From positions 62,001 through 126,000 of the forward strand of contig DOPM01000022.1 of the NCBI GenBank assembly GCA_003513495.1: a stretch of DNA of 64,000 nt. The letters are read 5' to 3'. Shown piece after piece: positions 1-7,399 of the stretch; position 1 is the first letter of the stretch, and each line of letters begins with the position of its first letter. Source of the DNA: Desulfosporosinus sp. (lineage in GTDB: Bacteria; Bacillota; Desulfitobacteriia; Desulfitobacteriales; Desulfitobacteriaceae). A program made the position numbers and the translations under genes. The notes beneath the pieces are model-generated. The model worked only from the letters and a program-made list of their open reading frames with translations, had not been told where the DNA came from and did not search any database.

Positions 1-93
1 AAAGCTACTTATCGATATGTGGAAGCTAAAAAAGATGTAAACCCCATTAATATAAGGGCTCACACCTTCTACCTTAAAGAAATGCGAATTTAA
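1..93 (+). CDS. C-terminal end of an unidentified protein (partial)
   Basis: The first frame is open from the left edge to a TAA at 91-93 and encodes 30 residues ending in FYLKEMRI. Its stop overlaps by 4 bases the stop of the convergent DUF1992 gene, a common end-to-end arrangement for real genes. The fragment is too short to assign a family, and chance openness over 31 codons is possible. Confidence 0.35.
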   Translation, partial: KATYRYVEAKKDVNPINIRAHTFYLKEMRI

Positions 94-491
94 TATCTTC
101 CTCGTCTGCAATCTCTAATTATATTAAAACCTAGAGTCTTTTCTTGAATATATTTAGGATTATTTATAGGCTTCGCGTTCGTCGAATCTACCTTATTACT
201 ATCTAAGGACCTTGAGGACATTTCTTGATCTATGATTATGGAATTAGACAAGTGCTCATTCGGTAAATCCTTTGAATTGCTTGTTGGGGAAGCTGTGGGC
301 TTATCGTCGTTAACTAGATTAAGATATCCTCCATTTTTCAAAACAGTATATGCGAATTTGAATTCCGGAGGCAAAAAGTAGAAATTCTCAATCGTTACAG
401 GCTTTCCTGCTCCTGGAAGGTTTTTAAGTTCTCCTCTTTCAATGGCTTCTCTAATTTTTCGTTCAGAAACAATATCAACAAACTTATCCAA
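90..491 (-). CDS. DUF1992 domain protein (DnaJ-homologue subfamily C member 28-like domain)
   Basis: The N-terminal ~65 residues carry the DUF1992 signature: SERKIREAIERGELKNLPGAGKP followed by an FxLPPEFKFAYTVLKNGGYLN-like segment. The rest is polar and low in conservation. The frame opens at a GTG at 512, but GGGAGG at about 501-506 lies inside that extension and is well placed for the TTG at 491, so I start there (133 aa). The domain occurs alone in many Firmicutes and its biochemical role is not established. It is transcribed towards the left edge. Family call is firm; function is unknown. Confidence 0.75.
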   Translation of the reverse strand: MDKFVDIVSERKIREAIERGELKNLPGAGKPVTIENFYFLPPEFKFAYTVLKNGGYLNLVNDDKPTASPTSNSKDLPNEHLSNSIIIDQEMSSRSLDSNKVDSTNAKPINNPKYIQEKTLGFNIIRDCRRGRY

Positions 492-645
492 CCGTTTACA
501 CCTCCCAAACACCTTTTAAATATTAGTAACATTATAAAATTAATTAATCATTAATTCTAGTAGCATATTCTTTAAGTCCAAGCGTTTTTCAAGCGTCTTT
601 TAATATGGACTGACCTTCGCTAAAGACTGCTAAGTGAATATATAA

Positions 646-680
646 AAGAAACGGTTGTGGAAAATCTACAACCGTTTCTT
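646..680 (-). terminator. Rho-independent terminator after the CAP-domain gene
   Basis: A 13-bp perfect stem (646-658 pairs with 668-680) has a 9-nt loop. On the minus strand it is followed by TTTATATA. It lies about 110 bases downstream of the CAP-domain gene. Confidence 0.7.
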
Positions 681-788
681 AAGGTACTACACCCTTTAAC
701 GCTATTATTTTAGAAGCTGTCTGATTATGCCTCCTGTCAGTAATAATGGTAATTGTACCTTTAATCGACTTGTCGATGTCAGATATTT

Positions 789-1556
789 TTACCGACCAAT
801 AAACATTTGCACAAAGACCTTCCCATAAACTGTACTAGGAACAATGCCAATCCCTATATAGTTAAAGCTTGGATTCAAGATATTTTTGCGGTGTCCTTCC
901 GATTCCATTAGAGTTTTGTGTGCTGCTTCAACGGATGAGTTTCCTGCAAGGTTTTCTCCAGCCGAATTGTAAGGGACTCCAAACTTTTTTAACATATCAA
1001 AGGGGGAACCGTAAGTAGGGGAAGTATGAGAAAAATAATTGTTTTTTGCCATATCTTCCGCTTTAATCTTTGCTACTTCCATTAACTTAGCATCTGCTTT
1101 TAAGGGCTCAACCCCTACCTTTGAGCGCTCGGCATTAATCAAATCAAGCATTTTTTGTTCTTCTACACCGATAGACGGTTGTTCAGGACTAGGCGCAGGG
1201 GCTGGGGTAGGCGTAGGAGCAGGCTGAGGTTTAGGCGCTGGGCTCGGTGGATAGTAAGGGTTCGCATAATTACCCGAAATTAATCCCACAGTGTCATTTT
1301 CTAAATGCACAACCCACCAATTACCTATTTTTCCAAGACAATCAACTATCTGACCTTTGTATAGTATCCCAACTTTAAAATTAGCGGTAGATGGTCCAGA
1401 TCTGACATTTAGAGAGCTAGCAGTAATCTTTACTTGGGCGGGTATATTTGTTCTATTAAATGGAGTTTGGGCACTTAGAGATGATACAAATACTGTGGAT
1501 GTAAGCACGATACTTATAACAACTGAACTCATAAGCCTGAAGTGCTTAGATTTCAT
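789..1556 (-). CDS. Secreted SH3b-CAP (SCP/PR1, YkwD-like) domain protein
   Basis: The 255-aa protein starts with a signal peptide (MKSKHFRLMSSVVISIVL..., cleavage probably after SLSA). A bacterial SH3 domain follows (about residues 40-100, with SSLNVRSGPSTANFKVG), then a proline-rich linker of P-x-P repeats (103-125) and a C-terminal CAP domain (about 133-253). The CAP motifs LINAERSKVGVEPL, FSHTSPTYGSPFDM, AGENLAG and GHRKNILNPSFNYIGIG are all visible. RBS AGAGGAGG precedes the ATG. Such proteins are exported and bind cell wall or spore surfaces; enzymatic activity is generally unproven. It is monocistronic, flanked by two terminators. Confidence 0.9.
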   Translation of the reverse strand: MKSKHFRLMSSVVISIVLTSTVFVSSLSAQTPFNRTNIPAQVKITASSLNVRSGPSTANFKVGILYKGQIVDCLGKIGNWWVVHLENDTVGLISGNYANPYYPPSPAPKPQPAPTPTPAPAPSPEQPSIGVEEQKMLDLINAERSKVGVEPLKADAKLMEVAKIKAEDMAKNNYFSHTSPTYGSPFDMLKKFGVPYNSAGENLAGNSSVEAAHKTLMESEGHRKNILNPSFNYIGIGIVPSTVYGKVFVQMFIGR

Positions 1557-1677
1557 AAGTTTTACCTCCTCTTAGATTACATTCAAATATCCATTAGTTT
1601 AATCAAACTAGGGATTTTTATCATAGTAAAATATTGGCTTTTAGACATTGGATATAAGAGGGATTTGTTTTAATAGG

Positions 1678-1717
1678 AAAAAGTAGATTCTGGCAACTGC
1701 TCTGGAATCTACTTTTT
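1678..1717. terminator. Bidirectional terminator-like hairpin
   Basis: A 13-bp stem (1678-1690 with 1705-1717) has a 14-nt loop and A-tract/T-tract flanks on both strands. No plus-strand gene ends just before it, so it mainly insulates the CAP gene from the glycosylase gene. Confidence 0.6.
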
Positions 1718-1855
1718 TTATAACAAGGTATGAGGGTGTCTCCTAAGTTTAAATAGAACAATTCAATTAGACGGGAATATTTACTCAGTCGTTCGTGCAG
1801 GATAAAGCAGAATCAACATTGTTTAACCTTACGAACGAATAAGGGTGATTACTGT

Positions 1856-2260
1856 ATGCGGTTATGGCATGAAAAACTTCTCTCACTTTTGCCAAGACAA
1901 CAACTTTTAGGACAGCACCGCGAATGTTGTGCATTGCGAGGGAATAGTTGGGGAAAACCCCATTCAGTTGTAAACTATGTCTTTCGCTACTCCCGAGAAC
2001 GGCTTTGGGCTTATCACGTCTTGGTTATGAACGAAATGTTGCGGCGTGGTTATAATCCAGATAGCTGTTGGCTTGACCCTGGTTATCGGGGAAAATTAGC
2101 GCCCAGATTCGAGCCAGACTACGAAGAAATCCAAAGATTGAAAGAGGAGAAAAACGAATTATCTCTCGTTTACCCTGAACACAATGAGAAGTACTTTACA
2201 GATTGCATAGCAAACCTGCTGGGTAAAGGGATAATCATTTTCTCTAATACGGATGAATGA
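1856..2260 (+). CDS. Pyrimidine dimer DNA glycosylase family protein (TIGR02328/Pyr_excise-like)
   Basis: The 134-aa protein begins MRLWHEKLLSLLPRQQLLGQHRECCALRGNSWG and continues with HSVVNYVFRYS and YHVLVMNEMLRRGYNPD. This is the pattern of the small TIGR02328 family, related to T4 endonuclease V (PF03013), which cuts at UV-induced pyrimidine dimers. Length is typical. The start ATG has a weak AAGGGTG RBS. Its 3' end overlaps a GntR remnant on the other strand. Repair of UV damage is inferred from the family only. Confidence 0.75.
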   Translation: MRLWHEKLLSLLPRQQLLGQHRECCALRGNSWGKPHSVVNYVFRYSRERLWAYHVLVMNEMLRRGYNPDSCWLDPGYRGKLAPRFEPDYEEIQRLKEEKNELSLVYPEHNEKYFTDCIANLLGKGIIIFSNTDE

Positions 2261-2585
2261 TGTCCAAACTTTTTTGTATATATGATTTAAGGGACTTGTT
2301 AAGTTCTGCATCAAATAGCGTCTCAGGTGCACTTGCTAAAATTTGGTCAAATATGGAGAGGACAACCGTTGATTCTAGAGAACCTACAATTTCATATATA
2401 TCCTTAATTTCTTGATTCGTCATTTTCTTCACAACTATCCCACGTCGTGGTAGGATTTAGACAAAGCCTTCACACTCGAGTTTGAGGATGGCTTCTTTCA
2501 AGGGGGTCTTAATTATTCCTAACTTCTTGCTCAAAACATCCAGTCTAATAGATGCACCAGGTCGTAACTTTCCTGCTTGAATTTC
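2244..2585 (-). pseudogene. Decayed GntR-family (FadR/FCD) regulator
   Basis: Reading the minus strand from 2585 gives EIQAGKLRPGASIRLDVLSK, then KLGIIKTPLKEAILKLECEG, then FV, an in-frame TAA (2457-2459), and ILPRRGIVVKKMTNQEIKDI. This is a GntR winged helix-turn-helix running into the start of an FCD domain. It lacks a start codon (a stop lies just upstream), has the internal stop in the wing, and keeps only about 50 residues of the FCD domain before ending inside the glycosylase 3' end. It is therefore truncated at both ends and inactive. The intact 62-codon piece from GTG 2432 could be called a small gene by software, but it is better read as this remnant. Confidence 0.75.
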
Positions 2586-2646
2586 ATGTTATGAATTTTT
2601 TCGACATTTGAATTATATCTATCATTGGCATCTAAACATGGCATAA

Positions 2647-2686
2647 AAAAACAAGGGTTGAATCTTATAATTCAATCCTTGTTTTT
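2647..2686 (-). terminator. Terminator of xpt
   Basis: A 17-bp stem with one G-U pair (2647-2663 with 2670-2686) has a 6-nt loop and a T-run on the minus strand. It starts 33 bases after the xpt stop. Confidence 0.85.
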
Positions 2687-2719
2687 AAGCCGACGTAACC
2701 ATTGTTGAATTTGAACCAG

Positions 2720-3292
2720 CTATTTAAAAAATACCTGCCCATCCCTAATTGATTCAATAATTGCCAAAGACTCTAATTGAAGGCCTTTTTCTTCTACAAG
2801 TTTTCTACCCTCTTGAAAGGTTTTTTCAATGACTATACCCACTCCAGAAATCTCAGCACCACTCTGAGACAATAAACTATACAATCCCATCAGAGCACTT
2901 CCGCTCGCAAGAAAATCATCGATAATCAACACTTTGTCAGCAGGGCATAAAAAGTCTTTGGATATTTTTATTATATATTCTTGATCTTTCGTATAAGAAT
3001 AAACCTTTGCTTCGTAAACATCTTGATTCATATTAAGTCCAGCGTGTTTTTTTGCGAAAACGACGGGTACATTGTTAAAGTACTGAGAAGCAATGCTGGC
3101 AATTGCAATACCAGAGGTTTCGAGGGTTACTATTTTAGTTACTTCTTTATTAGAAAATCTTCGTTTAAATTCCTTACCAATCTCATTGAACAACGTAATA
3201 TCTAACTGATGATTCAAGAAATTATCGACTTTAATGATTCGGTTTTCAACTATTTTTGCGTCTCTACGGATTTTATCTTTCAAGAGTTGCAT
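2720..3292 (-). CDS. xpt: Xanthine phosphoribosyltransferase
   Basis: The 190-aa protein aligns along its whole length with Bacillus Xpt. Shared blocks are NHQLDITLFNEIGKEFKRRF, KIVTLETSGIA, VPVVFAKKH, the PRPP-binding loop VLIIDDFLASG (residues 121-131) and GVGIVIEKTFQEGR. The enzyme converts xanthine plus PRPP to XMP in purine salvage in the cytoplasm. It is a single gene with its own terminator; no permease gene such as pbuX is adjacent. I looked for a purine riboswitch in the 180-base leader and could not support one. The ATG has a GGAAG-type RBS (AAGGAAGT). Confidence 0.93.
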   Translation of the reverse strand: MQLLKDKIRRDAKIVENRIIKVDNFLNHQLDITLFNEIGKEFKRRFSNKEVTKIVTLETSGIAIASIASQYFNNVPVVFAKKHAGLNMNQDVYEAKVYSYTKDQEYIIKISKDFLCPADKVLIIDDFLASGSALMGLYSLLSQSGAEISGVGIVIEKTFQEGRKLVEEKGLQLESLAIIESIRDGQVFFK

Positions 3293-3470
3293 GTGGTATA
3301 TACTTCCTTTCTTAATTATAAAAACACTCCTAAATCATTTTTCAAGAGTGTGGCAGCATGAAATGTGTATAATGAATAGAATATCGTGATCGTCCTAAAA
3401 AATCAATATAATCTTTAATTCCATTGACAACCATATCAATGTAAGCTATATTATTGGAAAACATAATAAT
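3293..3470. other. Intergenic region between divergent xpt and the trp T-box
   Basis: This is the 5' region of xpt and contains the promoters for both directions. The only structure I see is a weak hairpin with arms ACACTC and GAGTGT near 3326-3353. A 30-codon frame on the minus strand (3342-3434) has no RBS and is not called. Confidence 0.4.
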
Positions 3471-3736
3471 ACCGTTGAGCAAGAGAAGTACGAAAGATTG
3501 GGTATATCCAGAGAGCTGTAAATGGTGTGATGCAGCAGTACAAATTTTTCCGAATGGACTTGCGAGGGCAGCTTGAAACTGTGTTACAGGAGTAGACGCT
3601 GACGGGAACCCTGTCCGTTATCAGTGGGGTGCATATGTTAGTATGCAAAACGAGTGGGCGATTTTTCGTCAATTTGGGTGGTAACGCAGAAGTTATAAGC
3701 TTTTGTCCCTTTAGGGGGATAAAGGCTTTTTTATTT
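3471..3736 (+). promoter_or_regulatory. T-box riboswitch (tRNA-Trp specific by inference)
   Basis: The leader has T-box hallmarks in order: a Stem I region with AGTACGAA, an AGAGAG-containing arm (3509-3516) and a GGTGTGATGCAGC distal loop; a GTAGACGCTGACGGG Stem III region; the conserved T-box sequence TGGGTGGTAACGCAG (3675-3689); and the competing terminator (3698-3732). A UGG triplet at 3499-3501 is positioned to be the specifier, which fits tryptophan and the downstream trpBA. Uncharged tRNA-Trp would stabilise the antiterminator and allow trpBA transcription. Specifier assignment is by eye. Confidence 0.88.
3698..3732 (+). terminator. Regulated terminator of the trp T-box
   Basis: AGCTTTTGTCCCT pairs, with G-U wobbles, with AGGGGGATAAAGGCT, followed by a T-run at 3727-3732. 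It lies between the T-box sequence and trpB. Confidence 0.8.
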
Positions 3737-3758
3737 TAGCAAAAAAGGAGAGCTGTTT

Positions 3759-4943
3759 ATGTTAAAAGGACGGTTTGGAATTCATGGGGGACAATACATT
3801 CCTGAGACACTCATGAACGCAGTCATCGAGGTGGAAGATTACTACAATCGCTATAAAGAGGATCCTGAGTTTATAAAAGAATTAGAGGAACTCCTCAATA
3901 GTTATGCGGGGCGACCTTCGCTGCTCTATTATGCTGAAAAGATGACCAGAGATCTGGGGGGGGCAAAAATTTATCTAAAACGAGAAGATCTTAATCACAC
4001 TGGTTCTCATAAGATTAACAATGTTCTTGGCCAAGTACTTCTCGCTAAACGGATGGGTAAAACTCGTGTCATCGCGGAGACTGGTGCGGGTCAACATGGG
4101 GTTGCCACTGCCACCGCTGCCGCCCTCATGGGGATGAAATGTGAGATTTACATGGGAAAGGAGGACACGGATCGTCAGGCACTCAATGTCTATCGAATGG
4201 AGCTGTTGGGTGCCCGGGTGCATTCCGTGACAAGCGGTACTCAAACACTTAAAGATGCGGTAAACGAAACCATGCGCGAATGGACAGCGCGGGTGGAAGA
4301 TACTCATTATGTCCTCGGCTCGGTTATGGGGCCCCATCCATTTCCGATGATTGTTCGTGACTTTCAAAGTGTGATCGGTCGAGAGGTTAAGCGGCAGATG
4401 CTGCAAAAGGAAGGCCGACTGCCGGATGCGCTGATCGCTTGCGTTGGCGGCGGCAGTAACGCTATGGGACTGTTTTATGAGTTTATAGGAGATCCCGATG
4501 TGCGTCTGATTGGTTGTGAGGCAGCAGGGTATGGGGTGGACACTGATAAGACTGCCGCAACTATGGCAACGGGATCTGTAGGCATCTTCCATGGAATGAA
4601 GTCATATTTCTGCCAGGATCAGTACGGTCAGATTGCACCAGTCTATTCCATCTCAGCAGGACTTGACTATCCGGGGGTGGGTCCTGAACACGCTAATCTG
4701 CATGATATTGGCAGGGCGGAATATGTACCCGTTACTGACGATGAGGCTGTGGAGGGATTTGAATATCTCTCGCGCACCGAGGGAATTATTCCAGCTATTG
4801 AAAGCGCACATGCGGTTGCTTACGCTAGAAAACTTGCTCCTACTATGACTAAAGATCAACTATTGGTGATCAATCTTTCAGGTAGAGGGGATAAAGACGT
4901 AGCAGCGATAGCACGTTACAGAGGAGGAGAGATCTATGAATAA
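3759..4943 (+). CDS. trpB: Tryptophan synthase beta chain
   Basis: The 394-aa length is typical of TrpB1. The PLP lysine lies in NHTGSHKINN (K85), the catalytic glutamate in AETGAGQHG (E107), and the phosphate-binding loop is GGGSNAMG. The enzyme condenses indole with serine to give tryptophan, taking indole from TrpA through the alpha-beta tunnel. RBS AAAGGAGAG sits 9 bases before the ATG. It follows a T-box and overlaps trpA by 8 bases, so the two are co-transcribed and probably translationally coupled. The rest of the trp pathway (trpEGDCF) is not in this window. Confidence 0.97.
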   Translation: MLKGRFGIHGGQYIPETLMNAVIEVEDYYNRYKEDPEFIKELEELLNSYAGRPSLLYYAEKMTRDLGGAKIYLKREDLNHTGSHKINNVLGQVLLAKRMGKTRVIAETGAGQHGVATATAAALMGMKCEIYMGKEDTDRQALNVYRMELLGARVHSVTSGTQTLKDAVNETMREWTARVEDTHYVLGSVMGPHPFPMIVRDFQSVIGREVKRQMLQKEGRLPDALIACVGGGSNAMGLFYEFIGDPDVRLIGCEAAGYGVDTDKTAATMATGSVGIFHGMKSYFCQDQYGQIAPVYSISAGLDYPGVGPEHANLHDIGRAEYVPVTDDEAVEGFEYLSRTEGIIPAIESAHAVAYARKLAPTMTKDQLLVINLSGRGDKDVAAIARYRGGEIYE

Positions 4944-5715
4944 GGTACAGAAAGCCTTTGCCAATGGAAAGGCCTTTATTCCGTTTATTACAGCGGGAGA
5001 CCCATCTCTTGAAATCACCGAGGAATTAGTGATAAGGATGGCAGAGGAAGGGGCTGATTTGATTGAGCTTGGCATTCCGTTTTCCGATCCCATCGCAGAG
5101 GGGCTTGTCATTCAGCGAGCGGACGAGCGTGCATTGGCAGGGGGGGCGACTACTGACAAAATTTTTGACATGGTGAAGCGGATTCGCCAGGTATGTAGTG
5201 TACCCTTAGCGTTTATGACCTATATGAACCCGATCTTTACCTATGGCACTGAGCGCTTTATGAAAAACTGCCGGGAGTCAGGTATTGACGCAATAATAGT
5301 TCCGGATGTTCCTTTTGAGGAAAAGGATGAACTTATGCCCTATTGTTCAAACTATAGTGTGGAGTTGATCTCGCTGATCGCGCCGACCTCTCAGCACCGA
5401 ATTCGTCAAATTGCTAGTGAGGCCCAGGGATTTGTTTATTGCGTATCCTCAATGGGCGTAACAGGTGTACGCCAGGAAATAAGCTCGGATGTGGAGGAAA
5501 TGGTTAAACTTGTTAAGCAAGTCAAGGATATCCCTTGCGCCATAGGCTTCGGAATCTCTACGCCTGAACAAGCTGCGAAGATGGTTCAGTTTTCCGATGG
5601 CGCGATTGTGGGAAGTGCGATTGTGAAAATTGTTGAGCAATACGGCGTGGATTGTGTGCCCTATGTAGCTGACTATGTACGAAGGATGAAGAAAGCTGTT
5701 AAACAGGGCGTTTAA
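4936..5715 (+). CDS. trpA: Tryptophan synthase alpha chain
   Basis: The 259-aa TIM-barrel protein has ADLIELGIPFSDPIAEG, with the catalytic Glu equivalent to Salmonella E49 at residue 44, and the phosphate-binding GFGIST and DGAIVGSAIV segments. It cleaves indole-3-glycerol phosphate to indole. The second catalytic residue, Asp60 in Salmonella (SDPLADG), is Glu55 here (SDPIAEG). This keeps the charge but is a visible deviation that I cannot judge without an alignment. The start codon overlaps the end of trpB, and the RBS GAGGAGAG lies within trpB. Confidence 0.96.
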   Translation: MNKVQKAFANGKAFIPFITAGDPSLEITEELVIRMAEEGADLIELGIPFSDPIAEGLVIQRADERALAGGATTDKIFDMVKRIRQVCSVPLAFMTYMNPIFTYGTERFMKNCRESGIDAIIVPDVPFEEKDELMPYCSNYSVELISLIAPTSQHRIRQIASEAQGFVYCVSSMGVTGVRQEISSDVEEMVKLVKQVKDIPCAIGFGISTPEQAAKMVQFSDGAIVGSAIVKIVEQYGVDCVPYVADYVRRMKKAVKQGV

Positions 5716-5861
5716 AAATACGTTTAAACTTGTGATGGTTTGAATGCCCTAAGGAGAAGAATAATTAAGTATCTACAGGTTAAGCTAATTAATATCAAAT
5801 CTAGTCTTAGGAAGAGGAGAATATCTATATTTGTCGAAGTATAAAAGAATTGGATAATAGA

Positions 5862-5963
5862 ACTCCTACTTCTACAAGTGGGAGTGTACCCGTACTCCTC
5901 ATAGGTGGGGGTAGAGTCCCGCATCTAAGTCTCGATGTTCAGCTTTGCTGAATGAGTTCACTC
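5862..5963 (+). repeat. Hairpin-bearing intergenic element (possible IS200/IS605-type right-end remnant)
   Basis: Two hairpins stand out: ACTCCTACTT-CTAC-AAGTGGGAGT (5862-5885) and TTCAGC-TTT-GCTGAA (5938-5952). The 3' part (GAGTCC..., ATGTTCAGCTTTGCTGA, TGAGTTCACT) recurs in shortened form at 50891-50926. Structured ends of this kind follow tnpB genes in IS200/IS605 elements, but no transposase frame is present here. The assignment is inference. Confidence 0.4.
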
Positions 5964-5994
5964 GAGGAGGCATCACTAAGGAGGAAATAGAATC

Positions 5995-7206
5995 GTGCAG
6001 AAACTACAAATGAATGTTCCTTTGGTAGAAATGGATGGAGATGAGATGACAAGAATCATCTGGAAATCCATTAAGGAGATCTTGCTCTTACCTTACATTG
6101 ACTTAAAAACGGAGTATTATGATCTTGGGCTCCAGAAAAGGGATGAAACAGACGATCAAATCACTATTGATGCGGCTATGGCTAATAAAAAATACGGAGT
6201 CGCGGTTAAATGTGCAACAATTACGCCAAATGCTCAGAGGGTAGAGGAGTATAAGCTTAAGCAGATGTGGAAAAGTCCTAATGGTACGATCAGAGCAATC
6301 CTTGATGGAACTGTTTTTCGTGCTCCGATCATTGCTAAAGGGATCCAACCTTTGGTACCCACTTGGAAAAAGCCAATCACTATAGCACGTCACGCTTATG
6401 GAGATATCTATAGAAATGTTGAGTATAGAGTTGGCGGGGCAGGTAAGGCAGAGCTTGTCTTTACCAATGAAAAAGGAGAAGAATCTCGTCAAACGATTTT
6501 CGAATTCAAAGACAAGGGTATTCTCATGGGAATGCACAATCTAGACCGCTCTATTGAAAGCTTTGCACGTTCCTGTTTTAACTACGCGTTGGAAGTGAAG
6601 CAGGATTTATGGTTTTCGACCAAAGACACGATCTCCAAACAATATGATCATACCTTTAAAGATATTTTTCAGGAGATCTATGATCTGGAGTATAAGGGAA
6701 AATTTGAAGAGGCTAAGATTGAATACTTCTACACCTTAATTGACGATGCTGTTGCTCGAGTCATTCGCTCTGAAGGCGGGTACATATGGGCTTGCAAAAA
6801 CTACGATGGGGATGTCATGTCTGATATGATAGCGACTGCCTTTGGAAGTTTGGCAATGATGACCTCGGTATTGGTATCACCAGAAGGCAATTTCGAGTAT
6901 GAGGCGGCCCATGGTACAGTTACACGGCACTATTACAAGCATCTTAAGGGAGAAGAAACCTCAACGAATTCGATGGCCACCATTTTTGCTTGGACTGGGG
7001 CCTTAAAAAAACGTGGAGAACTTGACGGATTGAATAAGTTGGTTGAGTTTGCGGATCAATTAGAGGCTGCTTCTTTGAAAACAATAGAAGCTGGTATAAT
7101 GACTAAAGACCTAGCCCTCATCTCAGAGCTCCCGAACAAGAAAACCGTTAGTACAGAGCAATTCCTTGTAGAGATTAAGCAGACACTTGATAAGATGCGC
7201 AACTAG
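5995..7206 (+). CDS. icd: NADP-dependent isocitrate dehydrogenase
   Basis: The 403-aa protein is of the homodimeric, eukaryote-like IDH subfamily: VPLVEMDGDEMTRIIW, KCATITPNAQRVEEY, KSPNGTIRAILDGTVFRAPI, and the DYDGD-type metal site NYDGDVMSDMIA. It oxidises isocitrate to 2-oxoglutarate plus CO2 in the TCA cycle. The EAAHGTVTRHY and TNSMATIFAWTGAL blocks match NADP-type enzymes. Start is GTG at 5995 with the strong RBS AAGGAGG. It is monocistronic and ends in a terminator. Confidence 0.95.
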   Translation: MQKLQMNVPLVEMDGDEMTRIIWKSIKEILLLPYIDLKTEYYDLGLQKRDETDDQITIDAAMANKKYGVAVKCATITPNAQRVEEYKLKQMWKSPNGTIRAILDGTVFRAPIIAKGIQPLVPTWKKPITIARHAYGDIYRNVEYRVGGAGKAELVFTNEKGEESRQTIFEFKDKGILMGMHNLDRSIESFARSCFNYALEVKQDLWFSTKDTISKQYDHTFKDIFQEIYDLEYKGKFEEAKIEYFYTLIDDAVARVIRSEGGYIWACKNYDGDVMSDMIATAFGSLAMMTSVLVSPEGNFEYEAAHGTVTRHYYKHLKGEETSTNSMATIFAWTGALKKRGELDGLNKLVEFADQLEAASLKTIEAGIMTKDLALISELPNKKTVSTEQFLVEIKQTLDKMRN

Positions 7207-7211
7207 TACTG

Positions 7212-7250
7212 AGCCAGCTGAGGCGCTAAAATGCTTTGGCTGGCTTTTTA
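7212..7250 (+). terminator. Terminator of icd
   Basis: Stem AGCCAGC (7212-7218) pairs with GCTGGCT (7239-7245), followed by TTTTT. Confidence 0.75.
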
Positions 7251-7311
7251 GTTTGTATAACATTAATTAGTAGCCTTTCGTTAGCATTTAGGTAGCAGCC
7301 TATTGTAGGAA

Positions 7312-7341
7312 TTGAAAACCCCGGCATGAAGATGTTAGAAT
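7312..7341 (+). promoter_or_regulatory. Sigma-A promoter of the mechanosensitive channel gene
   Basis: TTGAAA (7312-7317) and TAGAAT (7336-7341) are 18 bases apart and about 60 bases before the start codon. Confidence 0.5.
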
Positions 7342-7399
7342 ACTCTTGTGACTGTTATCGATGAGAGCGGTTCTAAAAAGAACAGTCAGGAGGGTATTA

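Noticed and set aside
2244..2432. Independent 62-aa gene on the minus strand
   Set aside because: Its residues continue a GntR/FCD sequence found upstream in the same frame past a stop codon, so it is a pseudogene part.
3342..3434. 30-codon open frame on the minus strand before xpt
   Set aside because: It has an ATG but no ribosome-binding site, and no recognisable family.
3293..3470. Purine riboswitch upstream of xpt
   Set aside because: A CATTGA/TCAATG stem with a TATGG-containing loop resembles part of a purine aptamer, but the conserved J2/3 sequence, P3 arm and terminator could not be found.
3975..4592. Long antisense open frame inside trpB
   Set aside because: It mirrors the codon pattern of trpB, has no RBS and encodes no recognisable protein.
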